Positions 1 through 6,788 of a stretch of DNA of 13,094 nucleotides are shown here, one piece after another. The DNA lies in the NCBI GenBank assembly GCA_014523625.1, contig JAATVP010000127.1:1-13094 (forward strand), read 5' to 3'. Made by a program: the position numbers and the translations under genes. This DNA comes from Nitrososphaerales archaeon TH5896. GTDB taxonomy: Archaea > Thermoproteota > Nitrososphaeria > Nitrososphaerales > Nitrososphaeraceae. Numbering within the stretch: position 1 is the stretch's first letter; each line of letters opens with the position of its first letter. A model generated the notes under the pieces. That model saw only the letters and a list, made by a program, of their open reading frames with translations. It ran no database searches and was not told where the DNA came from.

Positions 1-20
1 ACTATGACCAAGATGGCCAT
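1..20 (-). CDS. First codons of a further gene after coxA (partial, runs off left edge)
   Basis: On the minus strand an ATG at 20-18 opens a frame reading M-A-I-L-V-I before the window ends. It is preceded by a full GGAGGT Shine-Dalgarno sequence (37-32) with an 11-base spacer and lies 28 bases after the coxA stop. The hydrophobic beginning would suit a small membrane subunit or assembly factor of the oxidase, but six residues cannot identify it. That this is a real start rests only on the ribosome binding site and the operon position. Confidence 0.4.
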
Positions 21-31
21 TCCCTTAGCTA

Positions 32-47
32 ACCTCCGAGGGGAGGT
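32..47 (-). promoter_or_regulatory. Hairpin that sequesters the ribosome binding site after coxA
   Basis: On the minus strand, ACCTCC (47-42) and GGAGGT (37-32) form a perfect 6-bp stem closed by a 4-base loop CCTC. The 3' arm is the Shine-Dalgarno sequence of the gene starting at 20. The 5' arm begins one base after the coxA stop codon (51-49). A ribosome terminating on coxA would cover the 5' arm and free the Shine-Dalgarno, so this looks like a translational-coupling element. The pairing is directly visible; the function is inferred. Confidence 0.5.
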
Positions 48-48
48 C

Positions 49-1581
49 CTAATGATGGATTGGTGGTTCTCGTCTTCTGTAGTCATAATACTCCTCTCCT
101 ATCTTGAACGGATCTTCCATATCGGCAGGTTTCCCTTTGCCTGCACTTCTTAGCATATTGATGACCATAATTACGTACGATATTCCGACCGTAAATGCCC
201 CGACTGTCGCGATCTGGTTCATTATCACTAATTCTGGAGAATCAACATAGTCATAAACTCTCCGAGGCATACCATACAATCCTAGCAGGTGTTGTGTAAT
301 GAACACAAATATTATTCCAACAAATGCTAACGCAAAGTGGATTTTGGCCCATTTCTCATTGTACAGTCGACCTGTTATCAGTGGGAAGAGATAGTACAAG
401 AATCCGGTCAGTCCCAGAGATACTGTACCCATCAACATTAGGTGGAAGTGGCCAACCACCCAATAACTATCATGTGTGATAAAATCGAGCGGCATCTGAG
501 TATTGACAACACCACCAGCTCCGGATGCGAAAAACAGCATTATTGCCCCAACAGCAAACAACATAGGAGCTGCAAACTTTATTCTCCCACCCCACATGGT
601 GGCAAGCCAATTGAAGACATGCATAGCTGACGCTGGGACCGCAGCAAGTGTTCCTACCATGAAAACAGTTTTTTCAGTGAAACTCATTCCTACTGCGAAC
701 ATGTGGTGGGCCCACGACGCAAATCCTATAATGCCAAGTAGTACGAATGCAGTAACCCCCGACTGATAGCTAAAGATGGGCTTTCTGGAAAATTTGGGAA
801 TGGTTTCATAAAGCATTCCCACGGCAGGAATCAGGAAGATATAGACTTCCGGATGGAATGTAAACCAGAACAGATGTTGATAAGCAATAGGATCCCCGCC
901 CATTTCAGGATTAAAGAAGCCAGAGATCCCAAGCCTATCTGTATATAACATTATCAGAGATGCAGCAAATGTTGGAGTTGCGACTAATATCATAAGGGAA
1001 GTGATGAGTATGGACCAAGAAAACAAAGGCATCTTCATGAGAGGTAGATCAGGATGTTTACATTTCAGTATGGTGACAACGAAATTAACTGCTCCTAAAA
1101 CTGAGGAAAGACCTAATATTTTAGCACCGAATATCCAAAGATCGGCAGCTGGTCCTGGCGCCCTTATAGTAGAGTAAGGTGGGTAAGCTGTCCAGCCCGT
1201 ATCTGAAAAACCGATCCATATCATGGCCGCGGCCACAGGTATCATCCAGAAGGCTACTGCATTGAGTTTTGGCCATGCCATATCGTGATATCTTACCATT
1301 ATTGGTATCAGATAGTTCCCAACACCCGAGCCGAATGGCAAAATCCACAAAAATAGCATGTTCGTCCCATGAACGGTAAATATTCTATGAAAATCAGAGG
1401 AGGTTGGGATTATTTGAGCCCCTGGCACCCATAATTCGGCTCTTAAAGCCATGGCTAAAGCACCACCGATCATAAGAAAAGCAATAGAGGATACAATATA
1501 TAACAGCCCAATATCGGTGTGATGAGTTGAAAAGAGAATTTCCCAGAGAGGACGTGGTTTTTTAACTTCTAGTACCAACAC
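49..1581 (-). CDS. coxA: Heme-copper terminal oxidase subunit I (A-type)
   Basis: Catalytic subunit of an aa3-type oxidase that reduces O2 to water and pumps protons across the cytoplasmic membrane; about 12 membrane helices, 510 residues from the GTG at 1581, normal for the family. Residues numbered from that GTG: low-spin heme ligands H71 and H380, high-spin heme ligand H378, CuB ligands H243, H292 and H293, with the cross-link Tyr Y247 in FHPEVY. D-channel residues are intact (N89, D100, N107, E245). The K-channel Lys position is His (H321). Start: the frame extends to a TTG at 1611, but AGGTGG at 1590-1585 places initiation at GTG 1581 or TTG 1578 more naturally. It follows coxB after a 130-base gap. 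No subunit III gene lies in the window. Confidence 0.96.
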   Translation of the reverse strand: MLVLEVKKPRPLWEILFSTHHTDIGLLYIVSSIAFLMIGGALAMALRAELWVPGAQIIPTSSDFHRIFTVHGTNMLFLWILPFGSGVGNYLIPIMVRYHDMAWPKLNAVAFWMIPVAAAMIWIGFSDTGWTAYPPYSTIRAPGPAADLWIFGAKILGLSSVLGAVNFVVTILKCKHPDLPLMKMPLFSWSILITSLMILVATPTFAASLIMLYTDRLGISGFFNPEMGGDPIAYQHLFWFTFHPEVYIFLIPAVGMLYETIPKFSRKPIFSYQSGVTAFVLLGIIGFASWAHHMFAVGMSFTEKTVFMVGTLAAVPASAMHVFNWLATMWGGRIKFAAPMLFAVGAIMLFFASGAGGVVNTQMPLDFITHDSYWVVGHFHLMLMGTVSLGLTGFLYYLFPLITGRLYNEKWAKIHFALAFVGIIFVFITQHLLGLYGMPRRVYDYVDSPELVIMNQIATVGAFTVGISYVIMVINMLRSAGKGKPADMEDPFKIGEEYYDYRRREPPIHH

Positions 1582-1584
1582 ATA

Positions 1585-1590
1585 CCACCT
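1585..1590 (-). promoter_or_regulatory. Ribosome binding site deciding the coxA start
   Basis: AGGTGG (minus strand) sits 3 bases before a GTG (1581) and 6 bases before a TTG (1578), both in frame with coxA. It lies inside the longer reading frame that begins at TTG 1611, which itself has no Shine-Dalgarno. An out-of-frame ATG directly after it stops after four codons and is not a usable start. Confidence 0.5.
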
Positions 1591-1633
1591 AATAACAGGG
1601 TACCTTGGCAAGGAATGTCAATAAAAGCATTTT

Positions 1634-1643
1634 GGTTTTATGA
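1634..1643 (-). promoter_or_regulatory. Possible separate TATA box for coxA
   Basis: TCATAAAACC on the minus strand lies in the 130-base gap after coxB, and transcription would begin near 1612, about 30 bases before the preferred coxA start. A T6 run on the same strand just after the coxB stop (about 1691-1686) could end some coxB transcripts. Both are weak signals; coxA may simply be read through from coxB. Confidence 0.25.
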
Positions 1644-1711
1644 TTAACTATCAAAATAGCGGGCTTGTATCTGTAGGCATCGGTCAAAAAATTTGGCATC
1701 GAGGTATGACG

Positions 1712-2542
1712 CTATTGGACTTTCATAGTACCAAGCATGTACGGGTGTACCGAACAGTAAAACGGATGATCTCCAGCTGCAAGATTGGCGGTGTCTATCT
1801 GTGCAGTTGCGCCGGCATCTATAATGCTTGTATCAAATTGACTTCCTGTTTCAGGATCTTCTGGTCCTGAGCCACTTGTAGCTGTATGAGGTACTGTGTC
1901 TTGATTTGATACCTCCACTACGTCTCCTGCCGTGACTGTTAATGGATCGGGATCATAGGCTGGATTCCCTTGCACAGATGCACCTTCTGGAATGGTAAGA
2001 GTCGCTGCGGGTGCTGCTGCACCGCTCGTTTGGTTAGTCTGACTCCCCGAAGTGGGCGAGGGTGATGCAGCTGGTGCGGCCCCTGTTGTAGGTGCTGACG
2101 CTGGCGATGTTGTTGACTCTGCAGAGGCCGGTTCAACAAACAATTTAGCTCTCATATTATAATGAAGCAATCCGCAGTATTCCCTGCACTGAATTAAATA
2201 TTCCCCCGGAACGTCAAACACATTCCAAAGTGTGTTAATCCTCCCTGGAACGGCATCCATCAATATGACGAAATCAGGCACATTGAAATCGTGGATAACG
2301 TCTTGAGACGTTATTTCAAATCTGTATGGAACATTCTGGTTGACGTGTAATTCCCCTACCTCTTTTGTTCCATCCTCGTGCTCAAAAGTCCAAAACCATT
2401 GCTGTCCAATAACCTTTATAGTCTCCGCGTCCGGGGGCGCTGCCTCAAGCTGGTGCTCTACATTCCATGCAGAAGCACCCACCCAACATAGAATACATAT
2501 TACCGCCCCCACATAGATCCATTCTATGATAGCATGACCCAT
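1712..2542 (-). CDS. coxB: Oxidase subunit II: one helix, CuA domain and fused C-terminal blue-copper domain
   Basis: Receives electrons at the CuA centre outside the membrane and passes them to CoxA. Residues 5-25 are one membrane helix with E7 at the place of the K-channel entrance Glu of subunit II. The CuA domain (about 40-137) has the aromatic QQWFW patch and a complete ligand set: H84, then C119, E121, C123, H127 and M130. A Pro/Ala/Ser/Thr linker (about 138-180) leads to a cupredoxin domain (181-276) with type 1 copper ligands H219, C263, H266 and M269. The C-x2-H-x2-M loop resembles amicyanin. The fused domain is probably the oxidase's own electron donor or docking module. Usual subunit II has two helices; the first seems to be encoded by the preceding gene, 5 bases upstream. 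Confidence 0.95.
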   Translation of the reverse strand: MGHAIIEWIYVGAVICILCWVGASAWNVEHQLEAAPPDAETIKVIGQQWFWTFEHEDGTKEVGELHVNQNVPYRFEITSQDVIHDFNVPDFVILMDAVPGRINTLWNVFDVPGEYLIQCREYCGLLHYNMRAKLFVEPASAESTTSPASAPTTGAAPAASPSPTSGSQTNQTSGAAAPAATLTIPEGASVQGNPAYDPDPLTVTAGDVVEVSNQDTVPHTATSGSGPEDPETGSQFDTSIIDAGATAQIDTANLAAGDHPFYCSVHPYMLGTMKVQ

Positions 2543-2547
2543 AATTG

Positions 2548-2823
2548 CTATGCCTCCTTCTTTTCAGTTCGTGGTTTGTTTTTGGGATTAGATTCTCTAA
2601 ATCTCCAATAAATGTAAACTAATGTTCCCTGCACCAGTGCTCCCACAACAAAAGCCGCTACCATACCTTGATAGAAAAGATCCCATACTGCCACTCTTCT
2701 TATAATAAGCTCCTCAGCATCCTGGGCAGAAACATCAATGAAATTGCTTCCGAAAATAGACAAATAACCTATAACTGAAAGGCATCCTATCATGGTCCAA
2801 GATATTGTTAATCTAGATACCAT
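2548..2823 (-). CDS. Small two-helix membrane protein, probable split first helix of oxidase subunit II
   Basis: 91 residues: a hydrophobic signal-like segment (about 8-27, possible cleavage after V-S-A at 31-33), a short extracytoplasmic stretch, a second helix (about 50-72) and a basic cytoplasmic tail. The second helix ends in YWRFRES, the kind of sequence that ends the first helix of ordinary CoxB proteins (helix, then W-R-F-R-x). The next gene starts 5 bases later and lacks exactly that helix. I infer that the two genes together make one subunit II. It could instead be a small accessory subunit. ATG start. Confidence 0.8.
   Translation of the reverse strand: MVSRLTISWTMIGCLSVIGYLSIFGSNFIDVSAQDAEELIIRRVAVWDLFYQGMVAAFVVGALVQGTLVYIYWRFRESNPKNKPRTEKKEA
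2553..2559 (-). promoter_or_regulatory. Ribosome binding site of coxB inside the preceding gene
   Basis: AAGGAGG (minus strand) lies within the last codons of the 91-residue gene, 10 bases before the coxB ATG at 2542. Such a strong site embedded in the upstream frame indicates co-translation of the two subunit II pieces. Confidence 0.75.
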
Positions 2824-2860
2824 TTCAGATTCACTCGTTAGCTCAATAGTCCTGTACTTC

Positions 2861-2868
2861 TAATTTAA
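2861..2868 (-). promoter_or_regulatory. Candidate TATA box of the cox operon
   Basis: TTAAATTA on the minus strand, in the 99-base gap between the 380-residue membrane protein and the 91-residue gene. Transcription would start near 2838, giving a leader of about 15 bases. No Shine-Dalgarno precedes the ATG at 2823, which fits a short-leader first gene. Judged by eye only. Confidence 0.35.
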
Positions 2869-2922
2869 GGTTTCTAATACCAGTCATGGTTATAATCTCT
2901 ACAAAATCAATATCAGGTTTAG

Positions 2923-4065
2923 TTATAACTGACTTCCCGATTGTTGCTGGTAACGGATTAGCTCTGATCGAAACCTGCGACGTTCCCATACCATGAGATA
3001 CACAACGCCTCCCACCAATATAGCCTCAGTCGATTTCGCAAGTACTCCCGCCACATCTACCTGTTCTGCAACATTGTTAGGAGATAGCGGAGGGGGTAGG
3101 ATCACAGAGTAAAGGTAAAGGCCAAGTAAGACAGAACTGCCGATCAGGCCAAACATGTTCAAAACCGCAGTTTTCCGATAGTGTTTTCGGGCAGAGGCTA
3201 TATCGTTTGGGATCTTGGATTCGTTTAATGAAATTAATACGTAAACTATTCCATATGCGAATTGAGCTGCTCCAGCGGTAAAGAGGAAGATACTATATTC
3301 AATTCTTAAAGAAGCGTGTCCAGGGAAGACCGCTATATGTACAAAACCTGAGGCCATCGCCAAGAACAATATGCAATACCTGAGGACCTGTCTATCCTTC
3401 ATATTTGCAGACATGATTGTCTTTCTTCTTTTAAGAAATATAAGGCCAAGAACCGCTCCTAGCACTGCAATACCCATAAAAATTCCAGCGAAGATTGAGC
3501 TGTAATAGATCGTGCCAAAGTTATTAGTTACAGAAATATTCATCAAACCTCGTTCACAGTCACAATCAGATCTATCCAATAGGGTACTCCTCGCAGGACT
3601 CGAAAGGCCGATTCTGCTTTCACTAGCAGGTGAATCATCAACTACGCTCACGACCAGAATGTAATTACCAATTCGTGGAAATGTGTAATAGAGCCTGAAA
3701 TCTCCCACATCGTGTTTGGTCCAAGGAAATACTGCTATGCGGTCGCCAGATCTTTCATCATATATTTCGACCATAGTTACAACATTAGTCATGTCGTTCC
3801 CTTTGTTGTCTTGAATGCTGAAAACAATTCCAGCCGGCTCTGCTGGTCGTGGGTAGTCTGGCTCCATGCCTTGAAATATGTAATATTTACCAACCCCGGA
3901 GAAGCCCCCATTGTAATGAGGAAGGTGTTCTAGATGGGAATATGCAATGTTTGTAGAGACAACCCCAAGGATAATAAGTGGTATACAGAAGAGTAGTTGC
4001 TTCAAAGGGATAGGATCATTACAACGTCCTAATCTGCGCGACTTAACCCTACTGAATACATCCAT
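2923..4065 (-). CDS. Membrane protein with His-rich ectodomain upstream of the oxidase genes, function unknown
   Basis: 380 residues. Helix 1 (about 24-42) is followed at once by H44-x2-H47-x2-H50 (HLEHLPHYNG), a possible copper site on the outer face. An all-beta looking ectodomain (about 60-143: IVFSIQDNKGND, then VFPWTKHDVGDFRLYYTFPRIGNY) resembles the small FixH/YtkA-like Ig folds. A CDC pair (C168, C170) precedes five more helices near 190-211, 230-247, 257-280, 303-323 and 350-368. H243 and H250 lie in or beside helix 3 and the following loop. I do not recognise a named family. The position, same strand and 99 bases before the split subunit II genes, suggests a role in oxidase assembly, copper delivery or electron transfer; this is inference. 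Confidence 0.85.
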   Translation of the reverse strand: MDVFSRVKSRRLGRCNDPIPLKQLLFCIPLIILGVVSTNIAYSHLEHLPHYNGGFSGVGKYYIFQGMEPDYPRPAEPAGIVFSIQDNKGNDMTNVVTMVEIYDERSGDRIAVFPWTKHDVGDFRLYYTFPRIGNYILVVSVVDDSPASESRIGLSSPARSTLLDRSDCDCERGLMNISVTNNFGTIYYSSIFAGIFMGIAVLGAVLGLIFLKRRKTIMSANMKDRQVLRYCILFLAMASGFVHIAVFPGHASLRIEYSIFLFTAGAAQFAYGIVYVLISLNESKIPNDIASARKHYRKTAVLNMFGLIGSSVLLGLYLYSVILPPPLSPNNVAEQVDVAGVLAKSTEAILVGGVVYLMVWERRRFRSELIRYQQQSGSQL

Positions 4066-4110
4066 CTGGGAGGTTATCTACTGAGGTCTCAAACTATTTA
4101 ATTTATTATG

Positions 4111-4120
4111 CTTTTATACA
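4111..4120 (-). promoter_or_regulatory. Candidate TATA box of the 380-residue membrane protein gene
   Basis: TGTATAAAAG on the minus strand, a good archaeal TATA-like octamer. A start of transcription near 4088 leaves a leader of roughly 23 bases before the ATG at 4065. There is no Shine-Dalgarno in that leader. Confidence 0.4.
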
Positions 4121-4208
4121 TCATTAACTCTGGCATTCTAAATATTGAATTGTGCTGAGGAGATTGACAGATGATGATGTAACTGAAATTTTTTCGAGAT
4201 GAGTCGTG

Positions 4209-4832
4209 CTATTCTTCAAAATATCTGTTGATACTCATCAAATTTACTGCAGATAGTGAGTAGATCTGGCTCTCTTGCCTCAGTATAGTTAATGACGCGT
4301 TACGTATATGCCACCTGTATAGAGACTTTGGATTGAGATCTAAAAGAACCGATATCGCCGCTTTAATCGGATCAAGATGAGTTATTAGTAGAACGTTTTC
4401 ATCCTCGGACTTATGCCCAAGTTCTTCGAGTAGGTTGTTCATACGATTTTTTACAGATGTAAATGATTCCACACCATAACTGAGCAAAGTAGGATCATTT
4501 CCAGAATAAAATTTTAGGAAAAGATTGCCGTATTTTTGTACTATCTCTTCATAATTCATGCCAACTAGTTTTCCTAACTCTATCTCATAGAGCCGTTCGT
4601 CGATCTCATAACTGCAGCCCAGTATCTCACATACTATCTTCGCAGTTTCGATCGTCCTAATTACTGGGCTAACGAGTATTCTGGTTATTGGTATCTCTTT
4701 CAAGTACATCGCTGTGTCTGCAACCTGACCCTTCCCATATTCTGTCAGATGCGCTTCAACATGCCTACCTACCAAAATCTTATTTACATTATTCTCTGCC
4801 TGTCCATGTCGCATCATAATCGTCAACGGCAA
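4209..4832 (-). CDS. Histidine phosphatase family protein (phosphoglycerate-mutase-like fold)
   Basis: 207 residues, single domain, cytoplasmic, no signal or membrane helix. It has the family's catalytic set: R8-H9-G10 (the phosphorylated His), R59 in SPVIRT, E83 in LYEIELG and H152 in ITHLDP. The usual Gly after the last His is Leu here. Members dephosphorylate or isomerise small phosphorylated metabolites, or remove phosphate from proteins; the substrate cannot be read from the sequence. The start is a TTG at 4832, chosen because the RHG motif is then at the usual distance from the N-terminus. Two Met codons (residues 6 and 7) are too close to RHG to be likely starts. It diverges from the F420:NADP reductase gene. 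Confidence 0.9.
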   Translation of the reverse strand: MPLTIMMRHGQAENNVNKILVGRHVEAHLTEYGKGQVADTAMYLKEIPITRILVSPVIRTIETAKIVCEILGCSYEIDERLYEIELGKLVGMNYEEIVQKYGNLFLKFYSGNDPTLLSYGVESFTSVKNRMNNLLEELGHKSEDENVLLITHLDPIKAAISVLLDLNPKSLYRWHIRNASLTILRQESQIYSLSAVNLMSINRYFEE

Positions 4833-4895
4833 CCTAAATCTTCAAGGTTGTAGTCCATTCTTACCTATTAAAATGCATTGCTATGCATATCAACG

Positions 4896-4903
4896 TATAA
4901 TGA
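4896..4903 (+). promoter_or_regulatory. Candidate TATA box of the F420:NADP oxidoreductase gene
   Basis: TATAATGA in the 101-base divergent region. Transcription would begin near 4925, about 9 bases before the ATG at 4934 and about 45 before the alternative ATG at 4970. The divergent histidine phosphatase must have its own signals in the same gap; none there is convincing. Confidence 0.35.
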
Positions 4904-4933
4904 TAGCAACCAGTTAAGAAGACGGTCCAGAAA

Positions 4934-5644
4934 ATGTTTTCATACTCGAGCCTGTTGGATCTCAATAGGATGAAGATCGGTATTGTCGGCGGAACAGGAG
5001 GAATGGGAGAGGGATTTGCACTACGTTGGTGCGTGAATCACGACATTTTCATTGGATCTCGTGATGCGACTAGAGCCAATGAAGCAGCAACACAATATAT
5101 GAATTCGGCTAGAGAGGCTTACGGAAGCAATTTGACAGGAAGTATCAGTGGTGAAGAGAATGTCCGACTCTCAGAATTCTGTGACTTGGTCATATTGTCT
5201 ATCCCTTATGAATCGACCGAAAGCACATGCTCCGCCATTTCTGAAAGAATTAGTCCCAATTGTATCATTGTAACACCCATAGTACCTATGCGAAGGGAGG
5301 ATAAAGGGTTCACATACTTGCCTTTAGAAGAAGGAGTGAAATCTGCGGCTGAGTTGGTCTCAGATTATATTCGACCCAGAGAGAGAATCGTTTCAGCATT
5401 CCACACGATAGCAGAGGTTAAATTGAAGGATGTCAAACAAAATCTGGCCGTAGACACTTTCGTATGCGGTGACGACCAAAACAATGTATCAACAATCAAT
5501 TCACTAATAAGTGAGATTAAGGGACTTCGACCAATCTATCTGGGACCGTTGTCGATGAGCTATCAAGCAGAAATATTGACCCCCATGTTGCTAAACGCCT
5601 CAAAACGAAACAAAATCAAACATCCGGGATTAATGGTGACTTGA
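4934..5644 (+). CDS. npdG: F420-dependent NADP oxidoreductase
   Basis: Transfers hydride between reduced cofactor F420 and NADP+, linking the deazaflavin pool to NADPH in the cytoplasm. It follows the family from end to end: Rossmann loop GGTGGMG (19-25), SRD (42-44) where the NADPH 2'-phosphate is bound, ILSIPYE (86-93), TPIVPMRR (114-121), the nicotinamide/F420-facing SAFHTI (154-159), VCGDD (177-181) and GLRPIYLGPLS (197-207), then E213 and LTPMLLN. Archaeoglobus Fno has the same motifs in the same order. Related enzymes normally begin at MKIGIVGG, which corresponds to the ATG at 4970 (224 residues); the 12 extra residues from 4934 are not family-like, but the short distance to the TATA box favours 4934. 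A two-helix protein gene follows after 12 bases. Confidence 0.95.
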   Translation: MFSYSSLLDLNRMKIGIVGGTGGMGEGFALRWCVNHDIFIGSRDATRANEAATQYMNSAREAYGSNLTGSISGEENVRLSEFCDLVILSIPYESTESTCSAISERISPNCIIVTPIVPMRREDKGFTYLPLEEGVKSAAELVSDYIRPRERIVSAFHTIAEVKLKDVKQNLAVDTFVCGDDQNNVSTINSLISEIKGLRPIYLGPLSMSYQAEILTPMLLNASKRNKIKHPGLMVT

Positions 5645-5656
5645 ATCCCATTAGAA

Positions 5657-5974
5657 ATGATCTTCACTAAAAGAGAAAATAATAATCGTGGCAGAAATTG
5701 GATGTCTGCGATGGGGGTGCTCTTTATCGTAATGGCAATGATCATAGCTGTCCGAAATATAGTGCTTGTTACTTATGCGCCCGAAGCAGTGAATCCGCCG
5801 TTTGATTCGGCATTTGCTAGGTACTTTAGCCCTTATCTCAACAATGAAAAATTTGTACTTGCGATGTTAGTAGGGGGTGGTTTTCTATTGTGGTGGGGTT
5901 ACTTTAAGAAGAAAGATGACGAAGGTCCCCCCGATGAACATGAGAGAAGGAGATTCGGTTATGACTATAGATGA
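5657..5974 (+). CDS. Small two-helix membrane protein of unknown function
   Basis: 105 residues. A basic N-terminus (residues 1-14) is followed by helix 1 (about 16-38), an extracytoplasmic loop with conserved-looking Pro and aromatic residues (YAPEAVNPPFDSAFARYFSP, 40-59), helix 2 (about 66-83, ending LLWWGYF) and a charged tail ending in RRFGYDYR. By the positive-inside rule both termini are cytoplasmic. It begins 12 bases after npdG ends, so the two are probably co-transcribed. I do not recognise the family and nothing visible ties it to F420 chemistry. Confidence 0.75.
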   Translation: MIFTKRENNNRGRNWMSAMGVLFIVMAMIIAVRNIVLVTYAPEAVNPPFDSAFARYFSPYLNNEKFVLAMLVGGGFLLWWGYFKKKDDEGPPDEHERRRFGYDYR

Positions 5975-6006
5975 TCGAATTCATTCTCTTGCGCTTGATT
6001 AGTCAC

Positions 6007-6016
6007 ATTTAATAAT
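6007..6016 (+). promoter_or_regulatory. Candidate TATA box of the pspA operon
   Basis: ATTTAATAAT lies 32 bases before the TTG start at 6048; transcription would begin near 6037 with a leader of about 10 bases. The gap of 73 bases from the preceding gene contains no other obvious element. Confidence 0.35.
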
Positions 6017-6047
6017 TATTTTTGTTCAAGTAGCTGATAGAAACTAA

Positions 6048-6788
6048 TTGGGATTACTTAATAGGATTTCGACAGTTATCAAGCAAAAAGTAAATTACCT
6101 AGTTGATAAATATGAGGATCCGCGACAGGCCCTTGATTATTCATACGAAAAACAAAGAGAGCTTGTTAATCGACTTCGTAGGGACATGGCTGAAGTTGTC
6201 ACATCAAAGAAAAGACTGGAAATGCAGAAGGCGCGCCTATGGGACAATATAAGAACACTGGATGAACAAGCGAGGCGTTCTCTTGATTCTGATAGAGAGG
6301 ATCTTGCCAAACTTGCTCTTCAGAGAAAGAATTCTAATCTTATCCAAATGCAAGGATTGGACAGGCAGATCGCAGAGATGCAGGCAGAACAGGAGAAGTT
6401 AGAACAAACAGAAAAGAGGCTAACCGCCAAGGTAGAAGAATTTAAATCTAAAAAAGAGGTGATTAAGGCACAATATTCTTCAGCCGAAGCACAAGTCAGA
6501 ATTAAAGAAAGTATCACGGGAATATCCGAGGAAATGACCGATGTTGGTATGGCGATGAATAGGGTTGAGGAAAAGGCTGAGAGAATGAAGTCAAAAGCTC
6601 AAGCATTAGATGAAATGATTGATTCGGGCGTGTTGACAGACTATACTTCTAACAAAGATGAAATTGAAGGTGAGCTTGAACAGATCACGGTCGAGAAATC
6701 CGTAGAAGAAGAATTAGCAAAATTGAAAGCCGAAAAGCTTCGAAAGAAAAAGAAAGTCGTGGAACAAGAGCAGGAAGCGACCTCATGA
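6048..6788 (+). CDS. pspA: PspA/IM30 (Vipp1) family membrane-maintenance protein
   Basis: 246 residues of the bacterial and archaeal branch of the ESCRT-III superfamily, which assembles on the inner face of damaged membranes. The N-terminus (GLLNRISTVIKQKVNYLVDK, 2-21) is the expected membrane-binding amphipathic helix, followed by the family's EDP turn (23-25). Residues about 27-195 are long charged coiled coils with the usual QKARL and LALQRK stretches in the alpha2-alpha3 hairpin. The last 30 residues are Lys/Glu rich. The start is a TTG at 6048; no ATG or GTG nearby would keep the whole amphipathic helix. The gene overlaps pspAA by 4 bases (ATGA), so the products are translationally coupled. 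Confidence 0.93.
   Translation: MGLLNRISTVIKQKVNYLVDKYEDPRQALDYSYEKQRELVNRLRRDMAEVVTSKKRLEMQKARLWDNIRTLDEQARRSLDSDREDLAKLALQRKNSNLIQMQGLDRQIAEMQAEQEKLEQTEKRLTAKVEEFKSKKEVIKAQYSSAEAQVRIKESITGISEEMTDVGMAMNRVEEKAERMKSKAQALDEMIDSGVLTDYTSNKDEIEGELEQITVEKSVEEELAKLKAEKLRKKKKVVEQEQEATS

Noticed and set aside
442..766. Plus-strand open frames opposite coxA
   Set aside because: They run antisense inside the well-conserved coxA frame, resemble no family, and have no start signals of their own.
1676..1701. Direct repeat GGCATCG (1676-1682 and 1695-1701) near the end of coxB
   Set aside because: Seven bases at 19-base spacing could suggest an operator, but one such pair is expected by chance and there is no further support.
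1640..1870. Plus-strand open frame across the coxA-coxB gap
   Set aside because: Its second half is antisense to the conserved cupredoxin end of coxB and the translation is Cys-rich without domain likeness.
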